A DNA stretch of 64,000 nt from Aspidapion aeneum. Lineage: Eukaryota; Arthropoda; Insecta; Coleoptera; Brentidae. Of the stretch, positions 1 to 10,700 are shown piece by piece (positions within the stretch are counted from its first letter, which is position 1; each line of letters opens with the position of its first letter). Below the pieces are notes generated by a model, which worked only from the letters and a program-made list of their open reading frames with translations, ran no database searches and was not told the origin of the DNA. The position numbers and the translations under genes are program-made. The DNA lies in contig OY755046.1 in the NCBI GenBank assembly GCA_963576565.1, positions 60,801,471 to 60,865,470 of the forward strand. The letters are read 5' to 3'.

Positions 1-63
1 GCGATCAGAAATTTTAACACACGAAAAGGTGATCTGTGGGAAAGAAGAATTAAAGAGATCGGT

Positions 64-240
64 TGGATGAGTTGGTCGAGTTAGTACCCTGATAATTTCT
101 CGTTCTTGTATTGAGACACCGCAGCCTGCATAGATGAAAGTTTTCCGAAAATGTATGTATGGCTTCGGTAGTTCAGTGTTTAGAATGTTTGCGTACAGAG
201 CAAGAGATCCCGGGTTCGAGTCCCGGCCGAAGCAAAAACT
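64..240 (+). repeat. tRNA-related (SINE-like) repeat, copy 1
   Basis: A ~100-base leader (GAGTTAGTACCCTGATAATT, CTCGTTCTTGTATTGAGACA) precedes a tRNA-like cloverleaf. A diverged copy of leader plus tRNA-like part is at about 4030-4210, so this is a dispersed repeat. The tRNA-like module sits at the 3' side of the unit, unlike classical SINEs that have it at the 5' end. A T-run follows at 239, usable as a Pol III terminator. SINE status is inferred. Confidence 0.6.
162..234 (+). tRNA. tRNA-like cloverleaf, anticodon ACA (Cys), probably repeat-borne
   Basis: All four arms pair. The acceptor stem is GCTTCGG/CCGAAGC (162-168 with 227-233) with discriminator A234. The D arm is GTTC/GAAT. The anticodon stem is TTTGC/GCAAG, with a seven-base loop 193-199 whose positions 34-36 read ACA. 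The T arm is CCGGG/CCCGG with loop TTCGAGT. The B box GGTTCGAGTCC is intact. The length of 73 bases is normal. An ACA anticodon is abnormal for cysteine tRNAs, which use GCA, and a decayed copy lies at ~4130-4205. I think this is a repeat-derived tRNA-like gene rather than a working decoder. Confidence 0.6.
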
Positions 241-289
241 TTTTTCTTATTTTTCTTTCTTTAATTTCACTTGTTGTTTATCAGCTGTG

Positions 290-500
290 ATCTTTCAACA
301 CACGGCCTTTGTTTACTATATGAACCGGAATAAATAGTGCCTTCGTTTATTAATTGAAAATAAACGACGAAAGTTTTAAATTCGACTTTGGTATGTCAAT
401 TTTGAAGGATTAACTGTCAGTTTTCAATGTGAATGTGGCAAAATAGTGCCTGGCACAATTATAGCCTGGCTTTATTTCAATAATTCTCTATTAAGTCCCC
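290..500 (+). repeat. Dispersed foldback-type repeat fragment (family E)
   Basis: Contains TGCCTGGCACAATTATAGCC and TTTATTTCAATAATTCTCTA. The same sequence occurs in inverted form at about 61205-61400 and again in direct form at 61428-61500. No protein is encoded. It is non-autonomous and of unknown superfamily. Bases 500-755 show no gene or repeat I can identify. Confidence 0.55.
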
Positions 501-755
501 GGGTCTTTGCCGAATTTGAGTGTGATAAATCCAAGATGGCGGCTTAATTTCAACTCTCCCACGGGATACCACAGGCCTCTTAACTAATAATAAAAACTAT
601 GCATTTATAGACTCATGTTTATACAAACTTTTCTTAAAATTAAAAGCACTTCTTGGAGTTTGGTCATATATTTTAAACCTAAGAAACTAATAAGTTGTGT
701 TGAAATACTTAAAATAAAATATCACAAAAGATAAATACTACTAACTGTTCTAAAT

Positions 756-2061
756 GGGTATGGGACAATTCGCCGCGGCCGATTCGCCGCAGCCGATTCG
801 TCGCGGGACAATCCGCCGCGGGGACAATTCGCCGCGAGATTTTTTATTTTATGATGTTACCATTGCCAATTGTTTAAACAGTTTTATTTATTTTTCAAAC
901 TTTTCCAACTAGTTAATTGGTGGTTAGTATAATACAATTCAACATTTTTGCATCAAACTCGGAACTTTGAGATCTTTCAGGACGCTGATTATTATTTTTA
1001 GCTTAACTTTAAAAAAATCAAAATGGCAGTTCCACAATGGCGCACTTTCTTATTTATAAACCGATTTGCCTCAAAATGGGGGGGGGCTGATGCATCTGGG
1101 GAGGGGGGGTTGCGAAGCCTCATGATGGCGAATTGTATACTCTTTAATCTTTTTATTCATGAAATATGTGAAAAATATCTAAAAACATCTTGACTTGGGG
1201 GGGCCCAGGCCCCGAGAAAATAAAATTTAAATCAAAAATTGTATTGAGTTATCTTAGGCTTCAAGTTTGAGGCAAATCGGTTTATATATAAGAAAGTGCG
1301 CCATTGTGGAACTGCCATTTTGATTTTTTAAATTTAAGTTAAAAATAATAATCAGCGACCTGAAAGATCTCAAAGTTCCGAGTTTGATGCAAATCGGTTC
1401 ATAAATGGGAAAATCCGCCATTTTGGATACACAATTTTCACTTTTTTAAATTTAAGTTAAAAATTGTATTAAGTTACCTTAAACGCCGCGATGTTTCAAG
1501 TTTGAGGCAAATCGGTTAATAAATAAGAAAGTGCGCCATTTTGGACCCGCCATCTTGATTTTTTTAAAGTTTAAGTTAGAAATCATAATCAGGGACCTAA
1601 AACACCCCTAAGTTCCGAATTTGATGCATATTGGTTCATAAATAGGAAAGTCCGCCATTTTGGATACGCCATTTTGTTTTTTTTAAGTTTAAGTTAGAAA
1701 TCATAATTAGCGACCTGAAACACCCCAAAGTTCCGAGTTTGATGCATATCGGTTCATAAATGGGAAAATCCGCCATTTTGGATCCGCCATTGTATTTATT
1801 TTTCTAATAAAAAAAATTGTTAAATTGTATACTAACCCCAAATACCTAGTTGGAAAATTTTCAAAAAAGTTATGATCAAACAAATAAACAAATATATTAT
1901 ATGAAGTCAAGCTAAATAAAACTGTTTAAACAATTGCCAATGGTAACATCATAAAATAAAAAATCTCGCGGAGAATTGTCCCCGCGGCGAATTGTCCCGC
2001 GGCGAATTGGCCGCGGCGAATCGGCTGCGGCGAATCGGCCGCGGTGAATTGTCCCCTACCC
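756..2061. mobile_element. Non-autonomous Mutator-like (MULE) element with long TIRs
   Basis: Long terminal inverted repeats start GGGTATGGGACAATTCGCCG at the left and end ...GAATTGTCCCCTACCC at the right. They are GC-rich with iterated GACAATTCGCCGCGG motifs and continue inward into TTTTTTATTTTATGATGTTA. The element is flanked by a perfect 9-bp duplication GTTCTAAAT (747-755 and 2062-2070), the length typical of Mutator superfamily insertions. The interior has no transposase. It holds several imperfect ~180-bp repeats around AAATCGGTTCATAAATGGG and CGCCATTTTGGAT. Classification rests on target-site length and TIR form. Confidence 0.8.
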
Positions 2062-2419
2062 GTTCTAAATGTATGATTTGATAATAATACTCAGTCAATT
2101 AAAAATCTTTGGGAATTTTGTAAAACTATTTAGCTGTGATATGGCACACCTACCTTATTGTATTTGAGATTATTAAATTGTCAGTTGCTTTGATCAATTT
2201 TCTTTTACATTTCAACTCCATGAAGTCGTCTGTGCTACTTCGTTTTAGCAGCGTTCGACTGTGGTCGCTTTTTGTACCTAAAAAAATTACTGCGATTACG
2301 ACTACCGACTTAATATCTGAACCATTATAATGGGGCTAGATTTGGAATAGCTCCATATTCCCGTTTGACAGTGGGAAAGAAGAATAGGGTGTTTGACAGT
2401 AGTAAAAAATAAATATATA

Positions 2420-2604
2420 CAGTCAAACCTCTATAACTCGAACCTGAAGGGACAACCAAAACAGTTCGAGTTATGGAGAGTTCGAGTTATAGAAACTCGA
2501 GTTACATAGGTTAAAGTACATGTAAAAAGTGCAGGGACCGCTTAAAAGGTTCGAGTTATAGAGGGGTTCGAGTTATAGAGGTTCGAGTTAGAGAGGTTCG
2601 ACTG
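2420..2604. mobile_element. pogo/Tigger-type MITE
   Basis: Terminal inverted repeats CAGTC(A/G)AACCTCT...GACTG are flanked by TA on both sides. The interior iterates TTCGAGTTATAGAGG. A second copy with the same ends is at 42887-43071. TA duplication with CAGT ends fits the Tc1/mariner-pogo group. There is no coding capacity. It is nested in the THAP element, so it inserted later. Confidence 0.75.
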
Positions 2605-2911
2605 TATTTATTTTTAGATATCTCTTTAGGTCTTGGTAATGCTAAAAACAAACTTTTTTGTTTAATTTTTTCTCAAATTCATAGTTCTTTTAATTAAATA
2701 AATTCATTGAATTCAAACAATTAGCCACGGGATTCAAAACAGGCGGTCTACCAATCAGCTGCGAGTGACGTCACAAAACAGTAAACGCCTCGAACGAACC
2801 TATTTTCTGTGTTATTTTCTTATGGATGGTAATGTTTGCTTTGGTTTAAAGTGCGAATTATCGTCCTAAATTGGATTTTATTTTGTGTTTTGCTTATAAA
2901 AAATATTTTCA

Positions 2912-3039
2912 ATGGAAAACGGATTCTCCAAAGCCGATAGCTCGAACTTGCCAATGCTGCATTCCTTTATGGTGGCAGGCTTCTTGGCCAACAACAGTGA
3001 TTTTTGTTCTGCGGAATTTAGAAACGTTAAAATGTTGAT
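2912..3039 (+). pseudogene. Exon remnant of an uncharacterised transposon protein
   Basis: The reading frame begins MENGFSKADSSNLPMLHSFM and continues to FCSAEFRNVKM, where a donor-like GTAAGT follows at 3040. A continuation (RQKVYNDQQYLKYC) resumes after a TGCAG acceptor near 3232. Copy 2 of the element carries the same frame at 4678-4878 with the intron replaced by a G-rich stretch. I recall similar sequences in insect transposon proteins but cannot name the family. It is clearly truncated. Confidence 0.45.
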
Positions 3040-3572
3040 GTAAGTATTCGATGAGTTGTTTTGTATATAACTGAAAGTTCTTTTATGATATTCTTCGCCT
3101 ACTTTTACTCATTTAGATTTTAAGGTTAGGTTATATGTTTTGCTTTTTTGTTTAATATGCTACTTACAATAGATTCAATTAAATATCCAATCATTATTAT
3201 TTTAAGCATTAAGAAACAATCAAAAATTGCAGGAAAGGGAGGCAAAAAGTATACAACGACCAGCAATACTTGAAGTACTGCATAGTCCTGCATAGGTACT
3301 GCCTAGTCCTGCCTTTGCACTGCCTATTCTTGCATATGCACTGCTCAGTCCTACATTTAGCCTGCATGTGCACTGCCTAATCCTGCATTTAGAGGTACTC
3401 CCTAGACCTGCCTAATAACTGCCTAGCACCGCCTAACACCTTTCTGCCTATTATAGTTGTTTACCCCTTGTAATAAACATAACCTCAAAAATTTAATCGT
3501 CATTTACAAAATAGTTATATATATTATAGACAACGTGAGAAAAATTAATAGAAATAATTTAGTTATACTCAC

Positions 3573-3755
3573 ATCAAAGTGATCTTCACAAATGTAAAGT
3601 GAAGATGTATTAGATAAGGCCCTTGGGTCTCTTCCAGCAAGTTCTAGCCACTTTTTCCGTTCTTTTACTGCTGTAGGCACATGAATAAATAGTTTTTCAG
3701 ATGTTTTTATGCTAGTATTCGAACACTGATGCACTAGACACCACTTATAGGACAT
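3573..3755 (-). pseudogene. THAP zinc-finger domain exon of transposon origin
   Basis: From ATG at 3755 the frame reads MSYKWCLVHQCSN... and ends at YICEDHFD. This shows the C2CH signature of THAP DNA-binding domains: the Cys pair in WCLVHQC, then C-x2-H in CEDHFD, with a central KWLELAGRD tract. A donor (GTGAGT) follows directly, so this was the first exon of a longer protein. No other transposase domain is present in the element. THAP domains occur in P-like transposases and host factors. It is likely inactive. Confidence 0.7.
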
Positions 3756-4029
3756 TTTTTTACATAAAAAACAGTATACACACAGACCAAAAACAAATAA
3801 ACACTTGAATGCCGTGTATCTGTCCGCGAGTTTACTGCGCTGTGACGTCATTGCAACGCCGTGCTAGAAATGAGCGTTTTAGCGGCAAATTCAAATCGGA
3901 ATTTAGAAAACTTGATTTTAAATGTAGTCATGATAAAATATACTATTTTAATAATTTTGCGTAGCAAATTAGGGACCTATGTATCATTCTAAACACTTTT
4001 CTAAAATTTGTCAAATACCGTATTATAGA

Positions 4030-4215
4030 GGTCAGTTCAATCGCTTGGGCGAGTTAATACCCTGAGAATTTCTCGTTCTTGTATTGAGACACCACACACA
4101 TTCATAGATAGAAGTTTTTCGAAAATTTATGTATGATCTTTGGTGGCTTAATGAAAGAGCGTTTGCGTACAGAGCAAGAGGTCCGGGTTCGAGTCCCGGC
4201 TGAAATAAATTGAAT
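4030..4215 (+). repeat. tRNA-related (SINE-like) repeat, copy 2, degraded
   Basis: Same leader as at 64-160 (AATTTCTCGTTCTTGTATTG) followed by a tRNA-like segment with the same anticodon region GTTTGCGTACAGAGCAAG and an intact B box GGGTTCGAGTCCCGG. The acceptor stem no longer pairs. This supports a dispersed tRNA-derived family. Bases 4216-4348 hold no gene; their end matches the boundary of the downstream tandem duplication unit. Confidence 0.55.
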
Positions 4216-4348
4216 TAATTAAGAATCAAAAACAATGTTGCACTAGTGCACTTTCGTATAGTTTTGAAACTGCACTGATGCAAGTTTTTTGACAGCACCA
4301 AATCGTATCAGTGGACTAAGAGTGGCGCACTAACTTTCTCAAAAGAAT

Positions 4349-5609
4349 AGGGTGTTTGACAGTAGTAAAAAATAAATATATATTTATTTTTAAATATCTC
4401 TTTAGGTCTTGGGAATGCTAAAAACAAACTTTTTTGTTTAATTTTTTCTCAAATTTATAGTTCTTTTAATTAAATACATTCATTGAATTAAAACAATTAG
4501 CCACGTGTTTCAAAACAGGCGGTCTACCAATCAGCTGCGAGTGACATCACAAAACAGTAAACGCCTCGAACGAACCTATTTTCTGTGTTATTTTCTTATG
4601 GATGGTAATGTTTAAAGTGCGAATTATCGTCCTAAATTAGATTTTATTTTGTGTTTTGCTTATAAAAAACATTTTTAATGGAAAACGGATTCTCCAAAGC
4701 CGATAGCTCCAACTTGCCAATGCTGAATTCCTTTATGGTGGCAGGCTTCTTTGCCAACAACGGTGATTTTTGTTCTGCGGAATTTAGAAACGTTAAAATG
4801 GGGGGCGGGGGGACAGGTAGGCAAAAAGTATACAACGACCAGCAATACTTGAAGTACTGCATAGCTTACACTGCATAGTCCTGCGTAGGTACTGCCTAGT
4901 CCTGCCTATGCACTGCCTAGTCTTGCATATGCACTGCTCAGTCCTACATTTAGCCTGCATGTGCACTGCCTAATCCTGCATTTAGAGGTACTCCCTAGAT
5001 CTGCCTAATAACTGCCTAGCACCGCCTAACACCTTTCTGCCTATTATAGTTGTTCACCCCTTGTAATAAACATAACCTCAAAATTTAATCGTGATTTACA
5101 AAATAGTTATATATATTATAGACAACGTGAGAAAAATTAATAGAAACAATTTAGTTATACTCACATCAAAGTGATCTTCACAAATGTAAAGTGAAGATGT
5201 ATTAGATAAGGCCCTTGGGTCTCTTCCAGCAAGTTCTAGCCACTTTTTCCGTTCTTTTACTGCTGTAGGCACATGAATACATAGTTTTTCAGGTGTTTTA
5301 TGCTAGTATTCGAACACTGAGGCACTACACACCACTTATAGGACATTTTTTTACATAAAAAACAGTAAAAACACAGACCAAAAACAAATAAACACTTGAA
5401 TGCCGTGTATCTGTCCGCAAGTTTACTGCGCTGTGACGTCATTGCAACAAGCTAGAAATGAGCGTTTTAGCGGCAAATTCAAATCGGAATTTAGAAAACT
5501 TGATTTTAAATGTAGTCATGATAAAATATACTATTTTAATAATTTTGCGTAGCAAACTAGGGATCTATGTATCATTTTAAACTCTTTTCTAAAATTTGTC
5601 AAATACCCT
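4349..5609. mobile_element. THAP-carrying DNA transposon remnant, copy 2
   Basis: Ends are AGGGTGTTTGACA and TGTCAAATACCCT in inverted orientation. The empty site can be read from the tandem unit at ~6130 (CAAAAGAATTCGCTATAAG), which shows a 2-bp AT duplication. The plus-strand frame (4678-4878) and the minus-strand THAP exon (about 5170-5353) are both present. In this copy the THAP frame is broken after SNTSIKHLKN by a one-base shift. The element inserted into an already duplicated zinc-finger exon unit. Superfamily unresolved. Confidence 0.7.
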
Positions 5610-5611
5610 AT

Positions 5612-6660
5612 TCGCTATAAGAAAGCGATGGGAGAGATAATCTTGATAAGGAAGGAAGGAAGGAAAATTATTACCGAGGCAAAAACCCACCAACGACCAA
5701 AACCAACCTGATAAAATAAATTACTTACTTTGGTTCGCTTTAACAACTGGAAACAAATCAACTTCATAACTATTTTGAGTTGATATTTTGCCCATTGGCA
5801 AAGTTAGATCTTTAACTATATCAGTAGTAGTACCAGAGGGCGTGTTAAGCTTAGCGATTTTTTCAGAATCCAATGATATTCTTGTTTTCACTTGTTCATT
5901 CTTGAAGATACTACCACCATTTAAATGTTGCTTATTCGTTAGGGTTAAAATAATAGGCCATTTGCTTGGACCATTATTTTTTAGTTTTTTAATCTTTTTC
6001 GGAAGAACACCTTTAGAATTTAAATGTGGCTTATTCGTTTTAAGAGTTTTAATATTATGCCCTTTGTTTAAACCATTGCTTTTAAGTTTTTGATTTTTTT
6101 TTTCGTATTAACGTCGTGGCGCACTAACTTTCTCAAAAGAATTCGCTATAAGAAAGCGATGGGAGAGCTAATCTTGAGAAGAAAGAAAGGAAGGAAAATT
6201 ATTACCGAGGCAAAAACCCACCAGCCACCAAAACCAACCTGATAAAATAAATTACTTACTTGCTTTAACAACTGGAAGCAGTTCAACTTCATAACCATTT
6301 TGAGTTGATAATTTGCCCATTGGCAAAGTTAGATCTTTAACTATATCAGTAGTAGTACCAGAGGGCGTGTTAAGCTTAGCGATTTTTTCAGAATCCAATG
6401 ATATTCTTGCATTCACTTGTTTATTCTTGAAGATACTACCACCATTTAAATGTTGCTTATTCGTTAGGGTTGAAATATTAGGCCCTTTGCTTGGACCATT
6501 ATTTTTTAGTTTTTCAATCTTTTTCGGAAGAACACCTTTAGAATTTAAATGTGGCTTATTCGTTTTAAGAGTTTTAATATTATGCCCTTTCTTTAAACCA
6601 TTGCTTTTAAGTTTTTGATTTTTTTTTCGTATTAACGTCGTGGCGCACTAACTTTCTCAA
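5612..6660 (-). pseudogene. Two tandem copies of the zinc-finger gene's 3' coding region
   Basis: Two ~520-bp units (about 5612-6132 and 6133-6660) repeat the last ~120 codons of the zinc-finger gene exon at 6776-7718 plus ~110 bp of its downstream flank. On the minus strand each unit reads from the KKNQKLKSNGL region to VVKA...SK-stop. The middle copy is fully open over its length. Both keep the GTAAGT motif at the end of the frame. Units start at GTGGCGCACTAACTTTCTC. The leftmost unit is separated from its own boundary motif by the THAP element. Whether they are ever spliced in is unknown. Confidence 0.7.
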
Positions 6661-6775
6661 AAGAATTCGCTATAAGAAAGCGATGGGAGAGCTAATCTTG
6701 AGAAGGAAGAAAGGAAGGAAAATTATTACCAAGGCGAAAACCCACCAGCCACCAAAACCAACCTGATAAAATAAA

Positions 6776-7718
6776 TTACTTACTTTGGTTCGCTTTAACA
6801 ACTGGAAACAGTTCAACTTCATAACTATTTTGAGTTGATATTTTTCCCATTGGCAAAGTTAGATCTTTAGCTATATCAGTAGTAGTACCAGAGGGCGTGC
6901 TAAGCTTAGCGATTTTTTCAGAATCCAATGATATTCTTGCTTTCACTTGTTCATTCTTGAAGATACTACCACCATTTAAATGTTGCTTATTCGTTGGGGT
7001 TGAAATATTAGGTGCTTTGCTTGGACCACTATTTTTTAGTGTTTGAATCTTTTTCGGAAAAATACTTTTAAAATTTGGTTTTGTGCCATTTAAATCTGGC
7101 TTATTTGTTTTAAGGGTTTTAATATTATGCCCTTTGTTAAGACCATTGCTTTTGAGTTTTTGATTTTTTTTCGTAACAACGGCCTCAAAATCTGGTTTTG
7201 TACCATTATAACTATTTTGCTGATGGGATTTTAAGTTTGTTGAATTTTCTTCTATATGTTCTTCAGTTTTATCAAGTAGTTTAAATTCTTCTATACTATC
7301 TGCTTCATTTCGTGATTCTGTAGTAGTTTTAGTTTGCATTTTTTTAATGTTATTAGAATGAATATGTTCAAGGAATTTATTTTTTTGCTCACTTTTTTGC
7401 TTGCAAATTTGTTCTATAAACGGAATGTGTTTTTGTGGTATATTTTGTCTGTCTTCGATAACTTCAATTTGTTCTTCTTTTTGTTTTTCAGTTTCATGTG
7501 TACTAGTTTCTATTTCTACCTTGTTTTCTGTTTGATTTGTAAATTCTAGCTCTTTTATTTCAAATACTTCTTGCTTATCTGTTTGATTCACAATTTTTGG
7601 GTCAACTTTTGCTTGCTTGGACACAAGTTCTTCAAAAAATTTCTTTGCCCTATCTTTTTCTATTTTTCTGTTGTGATATAAAAGATGTCTCGAACGTGTC
7701 TTACTGTTGAACATAAAT
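6776..7718 (-). CDS. Zinc-finger gene coding exon 6 (second half of finger 4, C-terminus)
   Basis: Acceptor TTTTTTAG|A gives FMFNSKTRSRHLLYHNRK, supplying H744 and H748 of finger 4. A charged region (KKFFEELVSKQ, ETEKQKEEQ) and a Lys-rich tail with NGTKPDF/NGTKPNF repeats follow. The frame stops at 6776-6778. A donor-like GTAAGT at 6783-6778 overlaps the stop, so splicing to an exon further left cannot be excluded. Two tandem copies of its 3' part lie downstream. Confidence 0.8.
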
Positions 7719-10700
7719 CTAAAAAACAGACAACGAAAATGTGAAGCGTATAGTCAAGGTAAGATTTCTGAAAATCGACTTTCTAGCAGGGACGGCCGCT
7801 ACAGGGACGGCAACGGGGCAGTGCCCCCCCCCCAAACTAGACAACAAACAGTATTTTTATTTCATTTATTTAAAAAAAGTTAAATCTTCCCTTACGACAA
7901 CACGCGATTAATTGGACAGCGCTGGACAAGATTTCAATTTCACCCGCTTTTCAGCGGTGTATGTTTTCGCGCGGGGGCGGAAGGAATGTTTCTTTTAGTT
8001 GCGTCGGCCATATTCATCGTGCTAAAACGTTCGTTGCCCTTCCTACATGTTGCCGGTTTCTACATGTTGCCGGTTCTATCCTTAGTGAAGACGTATGAGT
8101 TAACGGGGGTAGAGACCGAGAATTGGCTATCCTCGGGTAGAGATAAGAAATGCGACTTTTGGGGTGAAGAAACAATGCAGTAAAATATCTCTTTAATACT
8201 CCTAAATTTAAAGTAATTTTTAAAAATAATCAAATGGATTAATTTTGTTACATGTTTGTCCAATTAAAACTAAGCTTCTTATGATAAAAAAATGACCAAA
8301 AAATACATTTTTGTAAAGTTTGCTTAAAAACTAAGGTCAGTAAAATACGGATGCCACTGAGCTTCTAATCGTATCGATCAATACATCGCTGGAAAGGAAA
8401 TTTCGTTTTCCACAAAAGTGTTTTTAAAATTTTTTAGTAAAAGGGTTAGTTTTGGAAAAAATTGAATAAAATATAAAAAATCCAGGACTTGGGTGGTTTA
8501 CTTTTAAAGTCCCTGTCGACATTTAGGGGGGGGGGAGATATTCGAATTCAGCGACGTCGAAATAAGGTAAAATGGTATGGATGATTCTACAAAAATGGTG
8601 CTGTGGAGTGGGAATGCATATTTTTCAAACACAGACTGCAAATGAAGCATAGTTTTAGTTATACGATTTAAAACGAAATGTTTTCTTTATGGAGCATTTG
8701 AGTTTAGTATAAAAAAAAATGCAAGTTTATAATTTTTTTTATTTAAAAGCAAATACCTCATTCCTCTGGTGTAGTCCCAAACCAAATATTAAAAACTCAG
8801 ATTGAAAAAAATATCCTAATAAATAATATTTAACCAAGTCTTAACTATTTATCAAAAAATTGATAAAACTTAAGTTTGCAGTCATATATTTTAATTAATT
8901 TTACAATTTTAAACGTGCTCCATTTTTAATAACACAATATTTGTGAATACCACCGGTTAATTTCTAGAGAAAGAGACGGCCCTGGATATCTAATTTACTT
9001 GTGAGGGTGACAAGTTGTGACAGATAATGTCAACTTTAGTTTGGTTTAAGTTATAGATCTTTTTATTTTCGGCAGAAAATTAGTTTTTTTCGGAGAAATC
9101 AAAAAGGCACGCTTCAATTATCATTTCTCTGGTAAGTAAATATTCGACTAATATCAATAGTATAATTTTTTTGTTGATTGTTTTAAAATTATAAGTATAG
9201 GAACTTTGTTTATATAAAACTTAAGTTAAGTAGTCTAAATAGATTTTGATTTAAATTGGAAAACCATTATACAAAACTCATTCCTCTGGAACTCATCCCT
9301 CTGGAATTTTTATGCAATAATTCCTAAAATTCGGGAAAATAAATGTTTCTTAGCTTACACCTAATTAGAGACATAAATTTAACAAAATAAAATTATTTAC
9401 TGTGCTGTACTGTTATTTCAAGGCAATGACCAAAAATGATATCCATATAGCCCACTTTTGGTAGTGTGGGGGTGTTGAGTAATTTACTCAGGAGAGATTT
9501 AAAATGGACTGTATAAAGGGTTTTTGTTCTACTCACTGTTCGTTGCTGTGTTGTGGGATCGATGGGCGGCCGCCTTTATCCTGGCTTCAGCAGTTCTGTT
9601 GAGGGGTTTCCATTGCAGAGGTTTTAAGGAAGGGAGGACGAGGGAAAACACTCGCGAAAATTCGTAAATCTATTTACTTAAAATTATTTAACTAAAAGTG
9701 CTTCACTTGATTGCACACCGTGTGATTGAATAGGGATTTGAAACGATATATCCCGTTGTAACTACAAATTCACACTGAATTTTCATTATATTTTTCTAAA
9801 AGCTACAGCTAAGGTGGACAAATCCCAATTCTACACAGTGAGCCAAAAAATATCTAATCCAATAAAAAGTAAAATTAACTAATTCTAACATCCACACGAA
9901 ATGAATGTACTGAGGACCGAACATACCGCCGGCCAAAAGGGGTTTACCCCTTTTAATTTTAACTACTATCTACATTGTCTTCAATGGGGAGCGGACACAG
10001 CTTAACAACCGGTCGCTTTAAAGTACCGTTAGTGGTACGCACGCTTGCCACTCGTACTACACCGTCCGAACCTGGATACACTGCCTCAATACGACCCAGT
10101 CGCCATTGCATACAGGGAGTGTTATCCTCTTTTATAACCACAAGGTTACCAATTTTTAGTGAACCTTTACTATCATGCCATTTAGCACGTTGGTGAAGAG
10201 TATGTAAGTACTCTTTAGACCACCGAGACCAAAAATCCTGGTGCAACTTCTGGAGCAATTGCCAACGATCTAATCTATTAAGGGGGGTGTCACTAAAATT
10301 GGGTTCGGGAAGTGCACTAAGAGACTCTAAGGTCAAAAAATGACCTGGGGTGATTGCCGAAATGTCATTCGGATCACTACTAAGGGGGGTTAAAGGCCTA
10401 CTATTTAAAAAGGCTTCTATCTGTACAAGCAGAGTGTACATCTCCTCGTATGTTAAGATTTGAGATCCAACTACACGTAACAAATGAGTTTTAACGGATT
10501 TTACTGAAGATTCCCAAAGACCGCCAAAATGGGGTGCAGAGGGGGGATTAAAATGCCACGAAATTGTTTCTGCTTTCGAAGCATCACGCATTAGATTACA
10601 TAAAGTTCTATAAGCTCCAGTAAAATTAGTTCCACAGTCACTGTGGAGTGAAACAAGTCTGCCTCTACGGCCTACAAAGCGACGTAAGGCTGCCAGAAAA

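Larger units (their letters stand above)
2386..4020. mobile_element. THAP-carrying DNA transposon remnant, copy 1
   Basis: The left end AGGGTGTTTGACA matches the inverted right end TGTCAAATACC. Copy 2 at 4349-5609 defines the ends better. The element contains two convergent gene remnants, both ending at splice-donor-like sites: a plus-strand exon at 2912-3039 and a minus-strand THAP exon at 3573-3755. Between them is a run of irregular CTGCCTAGTCCTGC repeats (3270-3445). A pogo-type MITE is nested near the left end. Bases 2071-2385 before it show no feature. Confidence 0.7.

Noticed and set aside
5788..6618. Plus-strand frames of 101 codons each
   Set aside because: They are antisense shadows of the duplicated zinc-finger exon, which reads sensibly on the minus strand.
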